Source: Halothiobacillaceae bacterium (lineage in GTDB: Bacteria; Pseudomonadota; Gammaproteobacteria; Halothiobacillales; Halothiobacillaceae). From it: a stretch of 64,000 nt of DNA. A model generated the notes under the pieces. It was given only the letters and a program-made list of their open reading frames with translations, made no database searches and had not been told where the DNA came from. The translations under genes were made by a program, and so were the position numbers. Positions within the stretch are counted from its first letter, which is position 1, and each line of letters starts with the position of its first letter. The stretch is taken from NCBI GenBank assembly GCA_006212015.1, contig SDAY01000001.1:49068-113067 (forward strand), read 5' to 3'. Below are positions 23,446 through 31,795 of the stretch, piece after piece.

Positions 23446-23463
23446 GCCCGCGACAGGGCGGGC
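23446..23463 (-). terminator. Probable terminator of aat
   Basis: GCCCGC (23446-23451) and GCGGGC (23458-23463) pair across six bases. On the minus strand the stem is followed by CTTTC, a short U-rich tail, 52 bases after the aat stop. A moderate candidate only. Confidence 0.5.
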
Positions 23464-23515
23464 TTCGGTGGGAGAGGACACTGTCATTCATCACTCCCGG
23501 CACGGTCGCGGGGGA

Positions 23516-24172
23516 TCAGGACGCGTACCGCCTGAGCAGGTCGAGAAAGGCCGTGCGCGGAATGGGGCGCGCCCCGAGGCTTTGAAGATGGCGGGTGGAA
23601 AACTGGCAGTCGATCAGAGTGGGAATGAAGCCAAGGATGCCCTGGCACAGTGCCACCAGGGCAACCTTGGAGGCGTCCGATACGCGGCTGAACATGGATT
23701 CGCCGAAGAACACCCGCCCCATCGACACCCCATACAGTCCTCCGACCAGCCGCTCGTCCTGCCAGCACTCGATGCTGTGCGCATGGCCCATGCCATGCAG
23801 CCGGCGGTAGGCCATCCTCATCTCTGCGCTGATCCAGGTGCCATCCTGGCCGGGGCGCGGTGAGGCACAGCCCTCGAGCACGCCCGCAAAGTCGGCATCG
23901 ACACGGACATCGAAAACATGTCGCCCGAGCGTCTTGCGCAGGCTGCGGTGGATGATGATCTCGTCGGGAAAGAGGACGGTGCGCGGGTCGGGTGACCACC
24001 AGAGGATCGGGTCATCCGGCGAATACCAGGGAAAGATGCCGTGGCGGTAGCCTTCGAGCAGACGCACCGGGGAGAGGTCGCCGCCCATGGCCAGCAGGCC
24101 ATTGGGGTCATCGAGGGCTTGGCAAGGATCGGGAAAGCGGATGTCGGCCGGGTCCAGGCCGTAGATGGGCAT
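23516..24172 (-). CDS. aat: Leucyl/phenylalanyl-tRNA--protein transferase
   Basis: Adds Leu or Phe to proteins with N-terminal Arg or Lys, marking them for ClpAP by the N-end rule. The 218-residue product shows the family pattern FPDPCQALDDPNGLLAMGGDLSP, GYRHGIFPWY, ILWWSPDPRTVL, HSIECWQDERLVGGLYGV, GRVFFGESMFS and IDCQFSTRHLQSLGA. ATG 24172 (MPIYGLDPAD) is chosen because the upstream frame runs into yhbY and lacks family similarity. It follows yhbY by 10 bases on the same strand. Confidence 0.95.
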   Translation of the reverse strand: MPIYGLDPADIRFPDPCQALDDPNGLLAMGGDLSPVRLLEGYRHGIFPWYSPDDPILWWSPDPRTVLFPDEIIIHRSLRKTLGRHVFDVRVDADFAGVLEGCASPRPGQDGTWISAEMRMAYRRLHGMGHAHSIECWQDERLVGGLYGVSMGRVFFGESMFSRVSDASKVALVALCQGILGFIPTLIDCQFSTRHLQSLGARPIPRTAFLDLLRRYAS

Positions 24173-24182
24173 GGCCGAAGCC

Positions 24183-24479
24183 TTAGCGCGGCAGGCTGAT
24201 CTGCGAGTCCTTGGCGCGCTTGCGGAACAGCACGGCCATGTGGCCGATGGCCTGGACAAGTTCGGCGCCGGTGCGCTCGCAGATCACCTCGATGACATCC
24301 TGCTTGTCCTCGCGGTCCATGCCGGGCACGCGAACCTTGATCAGCTCGTGGTGTTCAAGCGCCAGCTCGATCTCGGCCATGACGGACTCGGTCAGGCCAT
24401 GCTGGCCAAGCAGCACGACCGGCTTGATGTGATGGGCGAGGGAGCGCAGATGGCGCACCTGGGCGGCGTTCAGCGGCAT
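24183..24479 (-). CDS. yhbY: Ribosome assembly RNA-binding protein YhbY (CRM domain)
   Basis: A 98-residue CRM-domain protein that binds pre-50S ribosomal particles. The single domain is complete: LNAAQVRHLRSLAHHIKPVVLLGQHGLTESV, ALEHHELIKVRV and the GxxG-like loop area, ending GHMAVLFRKR. ATG 24479 begins the conserved region; the 30-codon upstream extension overlaps the end of ctaA and is not used. Small size is normal (E. coli 97). Confidence 0.94.
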   Translation of the reverse strand: MPLNAAQVRHLRSLAHHIKPVVLLGQHGLTESVMAEIELALEHHELIKVRVPGMDREDKQDVIEVICERTGAELVQAIGHMAVLFRKRAKDSQISLPR

Positions 24480-24513
24480 GGTCGAATTCCAGGAATCATG
24501 GCGCGGGAGTGTA

Positions 24514-25518
24514 TCACGCCTTGCCATCGGCCTCGCGGCCGGTCCCTGCAGCTTGGCTGCCAAGGGCATGCTGGGCCGCGCCGAACAGGGCCATCTGCAG
24601 GCCGAACACGATGGTGGCCAGCATCAGGTGCAACGGCTGCAGGACGGCGGGGAAGCCCAGGGTCGCCAGCGACAGCCCGATCATCAGTTCGATCGCGACG
24701 ATCGCCATCATCGCTTTTGCCAGGCGCTGGGCGAGGGCGTTGTCGTCCTGGCGGAGCACGCGCAGGCCGAGCCAGAGGTTGTAGCCCACGATCATGAAGG
24801 CCCCCAGCACATGGATGGTGAGGGGGGAGCCCACCTGCGCGATCCAGCTGGCACGGTCAGCATAGTCCAGCGACAGGGAGATGATGTCGATACGCTCGCG
24901 CACCTGCACGCCCAGGGCGATCTGGACGATGGTCAGCACCATGCCGACGATCAGCCAGGCGCGCGTGGCCAGCGCGCCCTGCAGGCTCATGCGCAGGGTG
25001 TCGCGCAGTGAGTGGTTGATCGCCAGCACCAGGCTTGCGACCACGAGCAGGGAGGCGACCATGTGGGTGGTGATCATGGCCGGGTGCAGGTTGCTGCTGA
25101 CCACGACCTTGCCCAGCCAGCCATTGAAGCCGACCAGCACGAAGGCGGCGAGGGCGTACCAGAACACCGGCCCGTTGGTCGCCCGGTCATCGCGGCGGAT
25201 GCGCCAGGCGGCCCACAGGGTCCACATCGACAGGAAGCCGATGGTCACGCCGGTCAGGCGGTTGAAGAACTCGGTCCAGGTCTTGACCGCGTTGAACTCG
25301 ACATCGGCATAGCCGCGATCGCGGTAGATCTCCTGGTAGTTCTCGGGCAGCTGCGATACATCGGTGGGCGGGATGAGCTGGCCGAAGCAGGTGGGCCAGT
25401 CCGGGCAGCCCATGCCCGCGCCGGTGGCGCGCACCGAACTGCCGACGGCGATGAGGATGTAGACCGCGGCGATGGTGATCAGGGCGATGCGGACAAAGTG
25501 GCGATGACGGTCATTCAT
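24514..25518 (-). CDS. ctaA: Haem A synthase CtaA/Cox15
   Basis: Integral membrane enzyme that oxidises the C8 methyl of haem O to a formyl group, giving haem A for cytochrome oxidase. The 334-residue product has about eight membrane helices, the N-terminal SSVRATGAGMGCPDWPTCFGQLIPP (type 2 signature with two cysteines), ARG-like FFNRLTGVTIGF, and the haem-ligand histidines in TTHMVASLLVV and PLTIHVLGAFM. It starts within the end of the PepSY gene (8-base overlap), indicating coupling. Product needed by the ba3-like oxidase encoded on the opposite strand. Confidence 0.95.
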   Translation of the reverse strand: MNDRHRHFVRIALITIAAVYILIAVGSSVRATGAGMGCPDWPTCFGQLIPPTDVSQLPENYQEIYRDRGYADVEFNAVKTWTEFFNRLTGVTIGFLSMWTLWAAWRIRRDDRATNGPVFWYALAAFVLVGFNGWLGKVVVSSNLHPAMITTHMVASLLVVASLVLAINHSLRDTLRMSLQGALATRAWLIVGMVLTIVQIALGVQVRERIDIISLSLDYADRASWIAQVGSPLTIHVLGAFMIVGYNLWLGLRVLRQDDNALAQRLAKAMMAIVAIELMIGLSLATLGFPAVLQPLHLMLATIVFGLQMALFGAAQHALGSQAAGTGREADGKA

Positions 25519-26497
25519 GATGTGCTTGCTTCAAACGTGCTTTTCGGCTGGCGATTCCGCCGAGGATGAGGATGGGAACGGCGAGGCTGGCCATGACCCA
25601 CAGGAGACGGCCGGGCATGCCCAGCAGTTCACCGGTGTGAAGGTTGTACAGCACTTCACCTTTGGCTGGCGTTGAGTCGGCGTCGCTGGTCAAAAGGCCC
25701 GAGTCGCGCTGCCATGTGAGGCGGCGGGTTCCAAGCGTGCCTGCGTGATTCGGCGTGTCGCACACAAGACTCAGGCGCTCGGCATCGAGCGCGGTGATCC
25801 ATCGCGGTGCATGGGTGGGATGGGTTTTCTGCAGCGCTTCCAGGGCATCCTGCGCGGAATGAAGCGTGATGGCCTCGGCTGGGGCCGTGATGGCCATCCT
25901 GGGTGTGCTGCCATAACCGGGTTGCCAGGCAAGAAAGACCAGACCCGACGCGGCGATCAGCAGAAGGATGGGGGCCGTCGTGAGGCCCAGCAGCGGGTGG
26001 ATGCGTGCCGCCACCCCGCGCGCCATGGCCCTGCTGCGCAGCAGCAACCCGCTCAGGGTGGTTACAAGCAGGCCGATGGCGGCGATCCTGGCCAGCCAGC
26101 GGCCGGTGTCATCGAGCAACAGGGCGGTGTGCAGGGTGTAGGCAAAGGCGAAATAACCGTCGTCAATGGCTCGCTGGCCCCGGATCTCGCCGGAGCGCGG
26201 GTGAATGAAGACCTCGTGACGCAGCCCTTCGCGGTCGACCATCAGCAGCAGCGCGGCGTCGACGGGAGTTGCGGCGGGTGCCAGGCCAATGATCCGGCGA
26301 TCAGGAAAGGCTCGACGCGCTGCATCGATCCATGCATCAGCCGATAGCGGGGGCGCGGAGGACATCGGCGCGCCGAGCAGGTCGACATTGAACATGCGAT
26401 CGCTTTCGCGCGCGAAGCCAAGCATGGCGCCGCTCAGGCTGGCCAGGATCAGCGGGATGGCGAACAGGAAGGCCAGCCACCCATGCAGCGTGCGCAT
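25511..26497 (-). CDS. PepSY-associated membrane protein
   Basis: A 328-residue inner-membrane protein of the PepSY_TM type. It opens with RTLHGWLAFLFAIPLILASLSGAMLGF (first helix, with the conserved His-Trp), then a periplasmic domain with a PepSY-like segment (RHEVFIHPRSGEIRGQ, about residues 92-107), two more helices around 130-190, a second periplasmic part with VLYNLHTGELLGMPGRLLWV, and a final helix. Related proteins accompany haem and metal enzymes and are often annotated as iron- or siderophore-linked. Its place between haem O and haem A synthase genes suggests a role in haem handling or oxidase assembly; this is inference. Confidence 0.8.
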   Translation of the reverse strand: MRTLHGWLAFLFAIPLILASLSGAMLGFARESDRMFNVDLLGAPMSSAPPLSADAWIDAARRAFPDRRIIGLAPAATPVDAALLLMVDREGLRHEVFIHPRSGEIRGQRAIDDGYFAFAYTLHTALLLDDTGRWLARIAAIGLLVTTLSGLLLRSRAMARGVAARIHPLLGLTTAPILLLIAASGLVFLAWQPGYGSTPRMAITAPAEAITLHSAQDALEALQKTHPTHAPRWITALDAERLSLVCDTPNHAGTLGTRRLTWQRDSGLLTSDADSTPAKGEVLYNLHTGELLGMPGRLLWVMASLAVPILILGGIASRKARLKQAHHE

Positions 26498-26512
26498 CGT
26501 GTGGGGTCGTCC

Positions 26513-27403
26513 TTAACGAATGTAGTGATCGACGAGCAGGGCGCTGAACAGGAGCACGAGATAGAGGATCGAATAGCCGAAGGTGGGCATGGCGAGCTTG
26601 TGTTCCGGGTCATGGTACAGGCGCCAGGCATACACCACATAGATCGCGCTGAGAATGGTTGCACTGGCCAGGTAGATCAGGCCGCTCATGCCCACGGTGG
26701 TCGGCAGGATGCTTACGGCCGCAAGCACCATCGTGTAGAGCAGGATCTGATACTTGGTGTGGGGGATGCCTTTCACCACGGGCAGCATCGGAATGCCGGC
26801 GCGCCGGTACTCCTCCACGCGGCGAATGGCCAGCGGCCAGAAATGGGGCGGGGTCCACAGGAAAATGATGAGGAACAGGATCAACCCTTCGATGGTGACC
26901 TGGCCGGTCATGGCAGTCCAGCCGAGCAGGGGGGGCGCCGCGCCCGCTGCACCGCCCCAGACGATGTTCTGCGGCGTGTTGTGCTTGAGATACACGGTGT
27001 AGATCACCGCATAGCCGATCAGGGCAAGGAAGGTCAGCACGGCGGTCAATACATTGACCTGCCAGACCAGGATGCCCATCGAGAGCGCCGCCCATGAAAG
27101 GGCGACGATCAGCACCTCACGGCTGTTCACGCGGCTGGTCGGAAGCGGGCGGCCATGGGTGCGATCCATCAAGGCGTCGTAGCGCTCGTCCAGCAGGTGA
27201 TTGATGGCGGCCCCGGCCGCCGAAGCCAGGGCAATGCCCATCAGGGCAAAGAGCATGCGCTCCCCATCCAGGGTTCCCGGAGGCGTGGCCAGCAGCATGC
27301 CGACGAGGGCGGTGAACACGATCAGGCCGACGACCTTGGGTTTGGCCAGCTCGTAGATCGATCGAATCTTTTCAGGTAGGGGCAGGGCGGCGGCTTGGCT
27401 CAC
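26513..27403 (-). CDS. ctaB: Protohaem IX farnesyltransferase (haem O synthase)
   Basis: Adds a farnesyl group to haem B, giving haem O, the precursor of haem A. The 296-residue product is a UbiA-type prenyltransferase with about nine helices and both aspartate-rich motifs: NHLLDERYDALMDRTHGRPLP (N/DxxxD) and the second near YTVYLKHNTPQNIVWGGAAGAAPPLLGW. The start codon is GTG (MSQAAALPLPEK), preceded by GGGAG; no better ATG lies in frame. It is the first gene of the minus-strand ctaB-pepSY-ctaA unit, divergent from the fcc-oxidase operon. Confidence 0.95.
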   Translation of the reverse strand: MSQAAALPLPEKIRSIYELAKPKVVGLIVFTALVGMLLATPPGTLDGERMLFALMGIALASAAGAAINHLLDERYDALMDRTHGRPLPTSRVNSREVLIVALSWAALSMGILVWQVNVLTAVLTFLALIGYAVIYTVYLKHNTPQNIVWGGAAGAAPPLLGWTAMTGQVTIEGLILFLIIFLWTPPHFWPLAIRRVEEYRRAGIPMLPVVKGIPHTKYQILLYTMVLAAVSILPTTVGMSGLIYLASATILSAIYVVYAWRLYHDPEHKLAMPTFGYSILYLVLLFSALLVDHYIR

Positions 27404-27708
27404 GTGTTCTCATCTCCCGCATGGATGCCTGTTCTTTGGCATGACACCAAATGGTATATCGTTTTTTATATTGTGATAAAAAAACATGCAAGTGAAATCA
27501 TGCTCCATGCACTTGCCTGTAGCGCGAGAAAAGCGAAACGGTGCGCTGCAAGGCGCAAAGTTGATCGCTTTACTTGGTTGTAATGCTCGATAGAGTCAAC
27601 TTATAGTGTGTCAAATGCCACACATCCAGATGGGATGTCGGGGTATGCGGTTTTAACTCCCCATGCCACAGGTCTGGGGTTAAGTCGTTGCTGAGGAGAG
27701 TCGATGAG
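27404..27708. promoter_or_regulatory. Divergent control region between ctaB and fccA
   Basis: A 305-base AT-rich spacer, low in GC compared with its neighbours. It contains a T/A-rich tract near 27455-27487 and a GTGTG..CACAC inverted repeat around 27606-27625. For the plus strand the best promoter match is TTGTAA (27578-27583) and TATAGT (27602-27607), 18 bases apart. For the minus strand a TTGACA (27614-27609) has only a poor -10 partner. No gene is seen in it; the short frames are not protein-like. Confidence 0.5.
27578..27607 (+). promoter_or_regulatory. Candidate sigma-70 promoter of the fcc-oxidase operon
   Basis: TTGTAA (27578-27583) as -35 and TATAGT (27602-27607, five of six consensus bases) as -10 with an 18-base spacer, about 100 bases before fccA. 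Found by eye only. Confidence 0.4.
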
Positions 27709-28017
27709 ATGACCAAGCGAATCCTGGTGATGGGAATCGCCCTGGCTGGAGTGATGTCGGCGTCCGCCGTCTTCGCCGAGCCGAGTGGTGAGATGTTGGC
27801 GCAGACCTGCGCGGGCTGTCATGGCACGCAGGGGAAGCTGACGGGGGCCTCGGCGTTCATGCCGCTGGCGGGGATGAAGGAGGCGACCTTCGTGAAGACC
27901 ATGAAGGACTTCGCCTCGGGCGCGCGCCCGAACACCCTGATGGGTCCGATCGCGAAGGGCTTCACCGAGAGTGAATTCCAGTCGATGGCCGCGTACTTCG
28001 TCAAGCAGCCGAAGTAA
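27709..28017 (+). CDS. fccA: Monohaem cytochrome c, flavocytochrome c sulfide dehydrogenase subunit
   Basis: Small periplasmic cytochrome c of 102 residues. Sec signal peptide MTKRILVMGIALAGVMSASA..FA, then one haem site CAGCH at residues 34-38 and likely methionine ligand in the ARPNTLMGP segment. ATG 27709 has GAGGAGA nine bases upstream. It lies 6 bases before fccB, whose flavoprotein needs a cytochrome partner, so it most likely takes electrons from sulfide oxidation and hands them on. Many FccA proteins are dihaem; this one is the short monohaem form. Confidence 0.9.
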   Translation: MTKRILVMGIALAGVMSASAVFAEPSGEMLAQTCAGCHGTQGKLTGASAFMPLAGMKEATFVKTMKDFASGARPNTLMGPIAKGFTESEFQSMAAYFVKQPK

Positions 28018-28023
28018 GGAGAG

Positions 28024-29415
28024 ATGAAGACCATGAATAATCCCGTGAACGCGATCAATCGCCGCCACTTCCTCAAGCTGCTCGGCGCCTCCGCGCTGGC
28101 CGGCGCCGGCCTGTCGGGCAAGAGCGCCTTCGCCGGCGCCCAGCCGCATGTGGTCGTGATCGGCGGCGGCGTGGGTGGCGCGACCTTCGCCAAGTACCTG
28201 AAGCTGTACGACAAGAGCGTCAAGGTCACCATCATCGAGCGCAACCGCCAGTACCTGCGTCCGTACGGCTCGTCCGAAGTGATCGTCGGCAACGCCACGA
28301 TGAAGGACCTCACCGTGTCCTACGATGCCCTGCAGAAGAACTACGGCATCGACTTTGTCTTTGACACCGTCACCGGCATCGACTTCGACGGCAAGACCGT
28401 CAAGACCGCGGGTGGTCAAAGCCTCGGTTATGACCGCCTGGTCATCTCCCCGGGCATCAGCTTCAACTTTGAAGCCATCGAAGGCCTGACCCAGGAAGTC
28501 TCCGACACCCTCATGCCGCATGCCTGGGATCCGGGCGCACAGACCGAGTTGCTGGCCAAGCAGCTCAAGGCCCTGCCCAAGGGCGGCACCGTGGTCCTCG
28601 GCGTGCCGCAGAACCCGTACCGCTGCCCGCCGGGCCCGTACGAGCGCGCCGGTCTGATTACCCAGTACCTCAAGGAACACAACCCGACCGCCAAGGTCGT
28701 CATCCTCGATGCCAAGAATGGCTTCACCACCGACGTCACCATGCTGCAGGCCTGGAACCGCCTGTACGACTTCAACGTCCCGGAGCAGTTCAAGGGCTTC
28801 GAGAAGTTTGGCGGTCGTGAGAAGGCCGGTCTCGTCAAGCATGACAAGCCGGGCAACCTGCAGTGGGTGATGGGCGAGATGGGCGGCCGCGTGGTCAAGG
28901 TCGATCCCGCCACCAAGACCGTCTACGCCGAAGGCGAGACCGTCAAGGCCGACATGATCAACATCATCCCGCCGCTCAGGGCCGGCCAGCTGGCCATTGA
29001 CGTCGGCCTGACCGACAGCACCGGCTGGTGCCCGGTTGACCGCGTCACCTTCGAGTCCACCCTGCACAAGAACGTGCATGTGATCGGCGACAGCTGCATC
29101 GCGGACGACATGCCCAAGTCCGGCTACAGCGCCAACAGCCAGGCCAAGGTCGTGGCCCTGCAGGTCAAGGCCCTGCTGGCCGGCCAGGCGCCGGGCGAGC
29201 CGGTGTTCCAGAACACCTGCTATGCCCTGGCGGGTCACCCGGACTATGGCCAGTTCGTGGCCGACGTGTTCCGCGTGCAGGACGGCAAGATCAAGCGCAC
29301 CGACAACCCGCGCTACCTGCCGGTGGACCTGAAGGCGACGGACAAGCGCTATGCACTCTCCGCGCTGTACACCCATGCGTGGATGAAGACCTTCACCGAC
29401 GATTGCTTCGCGTAA
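28024..29415 (+). CDS. fccB: Sulfide dehydrogenase flavoprotein subunit (FCSD)
   Basis: FAD-containing periplasmic subunit that oxidises sulfide to sulfur and reduces FccA. The 463-residue product has a twin-arginine signal (NRRHFLKLLGASALAGAG), an FAD motif VVVIGGGVGGATFAKYLK, SPGISFNFEAIEG, a redox cysteine in NPYRCPPGPYERAGLI and another in FQNTCYALAGHPDYG, and the C-terminal FCSD flavin-binding domain (about 390-463). Tat export of the folded flavoprotein with the Sec-exported cytochrome is normal for the family. It is followed directly by oxidase genes in the same orientation, giving a direct route from sulfide to oxygen. Confidence 0.96.
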   Translation: MKTMNNPVNAINRRHFLKLLGASALAGAGLSGKSAFAGAQPHVVVIGGGVGGATFAKYLKLYDKSVKVTIIERNRQYLRPYGSSEVIVGNATMKDLTVSYDALQKNYGIDFVFDTVTGIDFDGKTVKTAGGQSLGYDRLVISPGISFNFEAIEGLTQEVSDTLMPHAWDPGAQTELLAKQLKALPKGGTVVLGVPQNPYRCPPGPYERAGLITQYLKEHNPTAKVVILDAKNGFTTDVTMLQAWNRLYDFNVPEQFKGFEKFGGREKAGLVKHDKPGNLQWVMGEMGGRVVKVDPATKTVYAEGETVKADMINIIPPLRAGQLAIDVGLTDSTGWCPVDRVTFESTLHKNVHVIGDSCIADDMPKSGYSANSQAKVVALQVKALLAGQAPGEPVFQNTCYALAGHPDYGQFVADVFRVQDGKIKRTDNPRYLPVDLKATDKRYALSALYTHAWMKTFTDDCFA

Positions 29416-29445
29416 TCGGACCCACAACTTTAGGAGAAAGTCATC

Positions 29446-29586
29446 ATGACTCCGGAAGAAGAGAAAAAGGTTCTCGCAAGCTCGCCCGTCGGTACCTGGG
29501 TCGTCATGGCGACCTACGGCGTGATTTTTGTCGTGACCTGGCTGGCGATGTACGGCCTGTTCCTCAGTCGCGGCCCGGTTCATTAA
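29446..29586 (+). CDS. Small single-helix oxidase subunit IIa
   Basis: A 46-residue gene, MTPEEEKKVLASSPVGTW.. to ..LSRGPVH, with one membrane helix (about residues 18-40; VVMATYGVIFVVTWLAMYGL). AGGAGAAAG lies just upstream of ATG 29446, and the gene sits between fccB and the CuA subunit with 14 bases to the latter. In Thermus-type ba3 oxidases a protein of this size (subunit IIa, CbaD-like) occupies the same place. It probably supplies the extra helix that subunit II of B-type oxidases lacks. Confidence 0.85.
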   Translation: MTPEEEKKVLASSPVGTWVVMATYGVIFVVTWLAMYGLFLSRGPVH

Positions 29587-29600
29587 GGGGGAGTTGAACA

Positions 29601-30095
29601 ATGGCAACGATTCATATCGATCCGCTGGAAAAACGCTGGATCTGGATGGTTGGCGGCATGGTCGTCATCTTCTACGCCGTACAGATCTACTACGCAGCCG
29701 TGCATAACCTGCATCCGCCCAGCAACGTTGAGGTCATCGACTCCGCCAAGCTGCACCTGAGCGAGGAGTTCGCCGAAGACAAGCTGGGCGTGAAGCAGGA
29801 GGCCGATGGCTCCTACACCGTGACCATGGTCGCGGCGCGCTACGGCTTCTATCCGCAAGAGATCAGTGTTCCCGCGAACACCCCCATCAAACTGCGGATT
29901 GCGAGCTTTGATGTGCTGCATGGCGTGCATGTCCCGTTCAGCAACATGAACACCATGGTCGTCCCGGGTTATGTGTCCGAAGTGCACACCCAGTTCGTCA
30001 AGGAAGGCGACTTCCCGATGATCTGTAACGAATACTGCGGCCTGGGTCACGATTACATGTACTCCAAGCTGCATGTGACCGGCGCCAAGTCCTGA
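29601..30095 (+). CDS. cbaB: Cytochrome ba3-type oxidase subunit II (CuA)
   Basis: A 164-residue subunit with one N-terminal membrane helix (about 12-32) and a periplasmic cupredoxin domain. The CuA ligands are complete: a histidine in DVLHGVHVPFS and the C-terminal CNEYCGLGHDYM (C-x3-C-x3-H-x2-M). It accepts electrons from cytochrome c. Having a single helix, unlike the two-helix aa3 subunit II, places it with B-type ba3 enzymes, in agreement with the preceding IIa gene. The next gene, 17 bases on, is the catalytic subunit. Confidence 0.94.
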   Translation: MATIHIDPLEKRWIWMVGGMVVIFYAVQIYYAAVHNLHPPSNVEVIDSAKLHLSEEFAEDKLGVKQEADGSYTVTMVAARYGFYPQEISVPANTPIKLRIASFDVLHGVHVPFSNMNTMVVPGYVSEVHTQFVKEGDFPMICNEYCGLGHDYMYSKLHVTGAKS

Positions 30096-30112
30096 TCGAG
30101 GAGCATTGAAGA

Positions 30113-31792
30113 ATGAGTATTACTGCAGAACAAGCCGCAGGTCTTGCCGCCAAATCCCGAAGCGGGGTGACGGAGGTTGAGGCCTATGGCAACAAACTTG
30201 GCCTGTGGAGCATGTGGGTGGCCTTCGCCGCCCTGGCCCTCGGTCTGCCGATGGGGCTTTTCCAGGCCGCGGAGCGCAGCGGGTTCTTCCCGGGCATCGA
30301 GAACACGGCGGTCTATTTCGCCTCGACATCGACCCATGGCGTGCTGCTGGCCTTCGTGCTGACCACCTTCTTCGCGATGGGCTGGGGTCACCACACCCTA
30401 GCGCACGTCCTGAAGAAGAAGCCGTTCTTCGGCTGGACCAGCTTCTGGGTCGCCCTGACGGGCACCGTCATCGCAGCCGTTCCGCTGCTGACCGGCTATG
30501 CCTCCGTGCTGTACACCTTCTACCCGCCCGAGATGGGGCACCCGGCCTTCTATCTGGGCGCGACCCTGCTGGTGGTCGGTTCCTGGTTCTGGGTGGCCGA
30601 CATGATCATCGGCATGACCCAGTGGAGAAAGGAAAACCCGGGCAAGCCGGTTCCCTTGGTCGCGTTCATGCATGTCATGACCGCGCTGCTGTGGGGCTGG
30701 ACCAGCATGGGCGTGGCCTCCGAGGCCGTGTTCCAGCTGCTGCCGATGGCCTTCGGCATCTCCGCGACCATCGACCCCGGCCTGGCGCGTACCCTGTTCT
30801 CCTGGACCCTGCACGCCATCGTGTACTTCTGGCTGATGCCGGCGTACATCGCCATGTACATGATCGTGTCGAAGGAGGCGGGCGGCAAGCTGTTCTCCGA
30901 TGAGTTCGCGCGCATCGCCTTTGTCATGCTGTTCATCTTCTCCGTGCCCATCGGCTTCCATCACCTGTATGTGGACCCGATGCAGGCCGCGGGCTGGAAG
31001 CTGCTGCACATGTTCGGCACCATCATGGTGGCCGTGCCGACCTTCCTGACCGGCTTCACCGTGCTGGCCTCGATGGAGATCGCCGGTCGCCTGCGCGGCG
31101 GCAAGGGCCTGTTCGGCTGGATCGGCGCGCTCGACTGGGGCAACCCCTTGGTGCTGGCCGGCGGCCTGTCCCTGCTGATGCTGACCGCGGGCGGTTGGGG
31201 CGGCGTATTGAACGCGGCCTATACCTGGGACGTGATGGTGCACAACACCCAGTGGATCACCGGTCACTTCCACCTGATCTTCGGCGGCACCACGGTGATC
31301 ATGTATCTGGCGGCGGCCTACTGGCTGTGGCCAAGGATCACCGGCAATGCGCTGTTCTCGCGCAAGCTCGCAGTGACCCAGCTGTGGCTGTACTTCATCG
31401 GCATGGTCACCCTGACCGCGCCCTGGCATGTGCTGGGCCTCGTCGGCCAGCCGCGTCGCGTGTCCTCGACCCCGTATGACGCCTTCCCGGAGCTGGTGGC
31501 ATCCTGGAGCGTGTACGAGGCCCTGATGATCGTGGGTGGCGTCATCCTCGTGATCTCCGGTTTCATGTTCATCTACAACCTGCTCATGACCCACTTCAAC
31601 AAGGTTCCGGCGGCGGATACCAAGGTCGAGTACGCCGTGGCCATCCATGAGCCGATGCGCGTGCCGAACATCCTCAACAGCCTGAGCTTCTGGAACTGGG
31701 CGATGCTGGCCTACATGATCGTCAGCTACGGCTATCCGATCCTGCAGTTCGCCTTCATCGGCACGCCTGGCAGCATTCGTTGGGGGACCTGA
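30113..31792 (+). CDS. cbaA: Cytochrome ba3-type oxidase subunit I
   Basis: Catalytic haem-copper subunit that reduces oxygen to water and pumps protons. The 559-residue product has about 13 helices. Visible ligands: the low-spin haem histidine in STSTHGVLLAF, the CuB His-Tyr pair in TLHAIVYFWLMPAYIAMY, the two CuB histidines in GFHHLYVDP, and the haem histidines in ITGHFHLIFGG. The YFWLMP context and the absence of the A-type glutamate motif fit the B family. It needs haem A from CtaA/CtaB and copper from the downstream CcoI/Sco/PCuAC proteins. Confidence 0.95.
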   Translation: MSITAEQAAGLAAKSRSGVTEVEAYGNKLGLWSMWVAFAALALGLPMGLFQAAERSGFFPGIENTAVYFASTSTHGVLLAFVLTTFFAMGWGHHTLAHVLKKKPFFGWTSFWVALTGTVIAAVPLLTGYASVLYTFYPPEMGHPAFYLGATLLVVGSWFWVADMIIGMTQWRKENPGKPVPLVAFMHVMTALLWGWTSMGVASEAVFQLLPMAFGISATIDPGLARTLFSWTLHAIVYFWLMPAYIAMYMIVSKEAGGKLFSDEFARIAFVMLFIFSVPIGFHHLYVDPMQAAGWKLLHMFGTIMVAVPTFLTGFTVLASMEIAGRLRGGKGLFGWIGALDWGNPLVLAGGLSLLMLTAGGWGGVLNAAYTWDVMVHNTQWITGHFHLIFGGTTVIMYLAAAYWLWPRITGNALFSRKLAVTQLWLYFIGMVTLTAPWHVLGLVGQPRRVSSTPYDAFPELVASWSVYEALMIVGGVILVISGFMFIYNLLMTHFNKVPAADTKVEYAVAIHEPMRVPNILNSLSFWNWAMLAYMIVSYGYPILQFAFIGTPGSIRWGT

Positions 31793-31795
31793 TTC

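Noticed and set aside
27601-29607. Minus-strand frame of 668 codons antisense to fccAB
   Set aside because: The plus strand encodes complete FccA and FccB with signal peptides, haem and FAD motifs; the antisense product has none.
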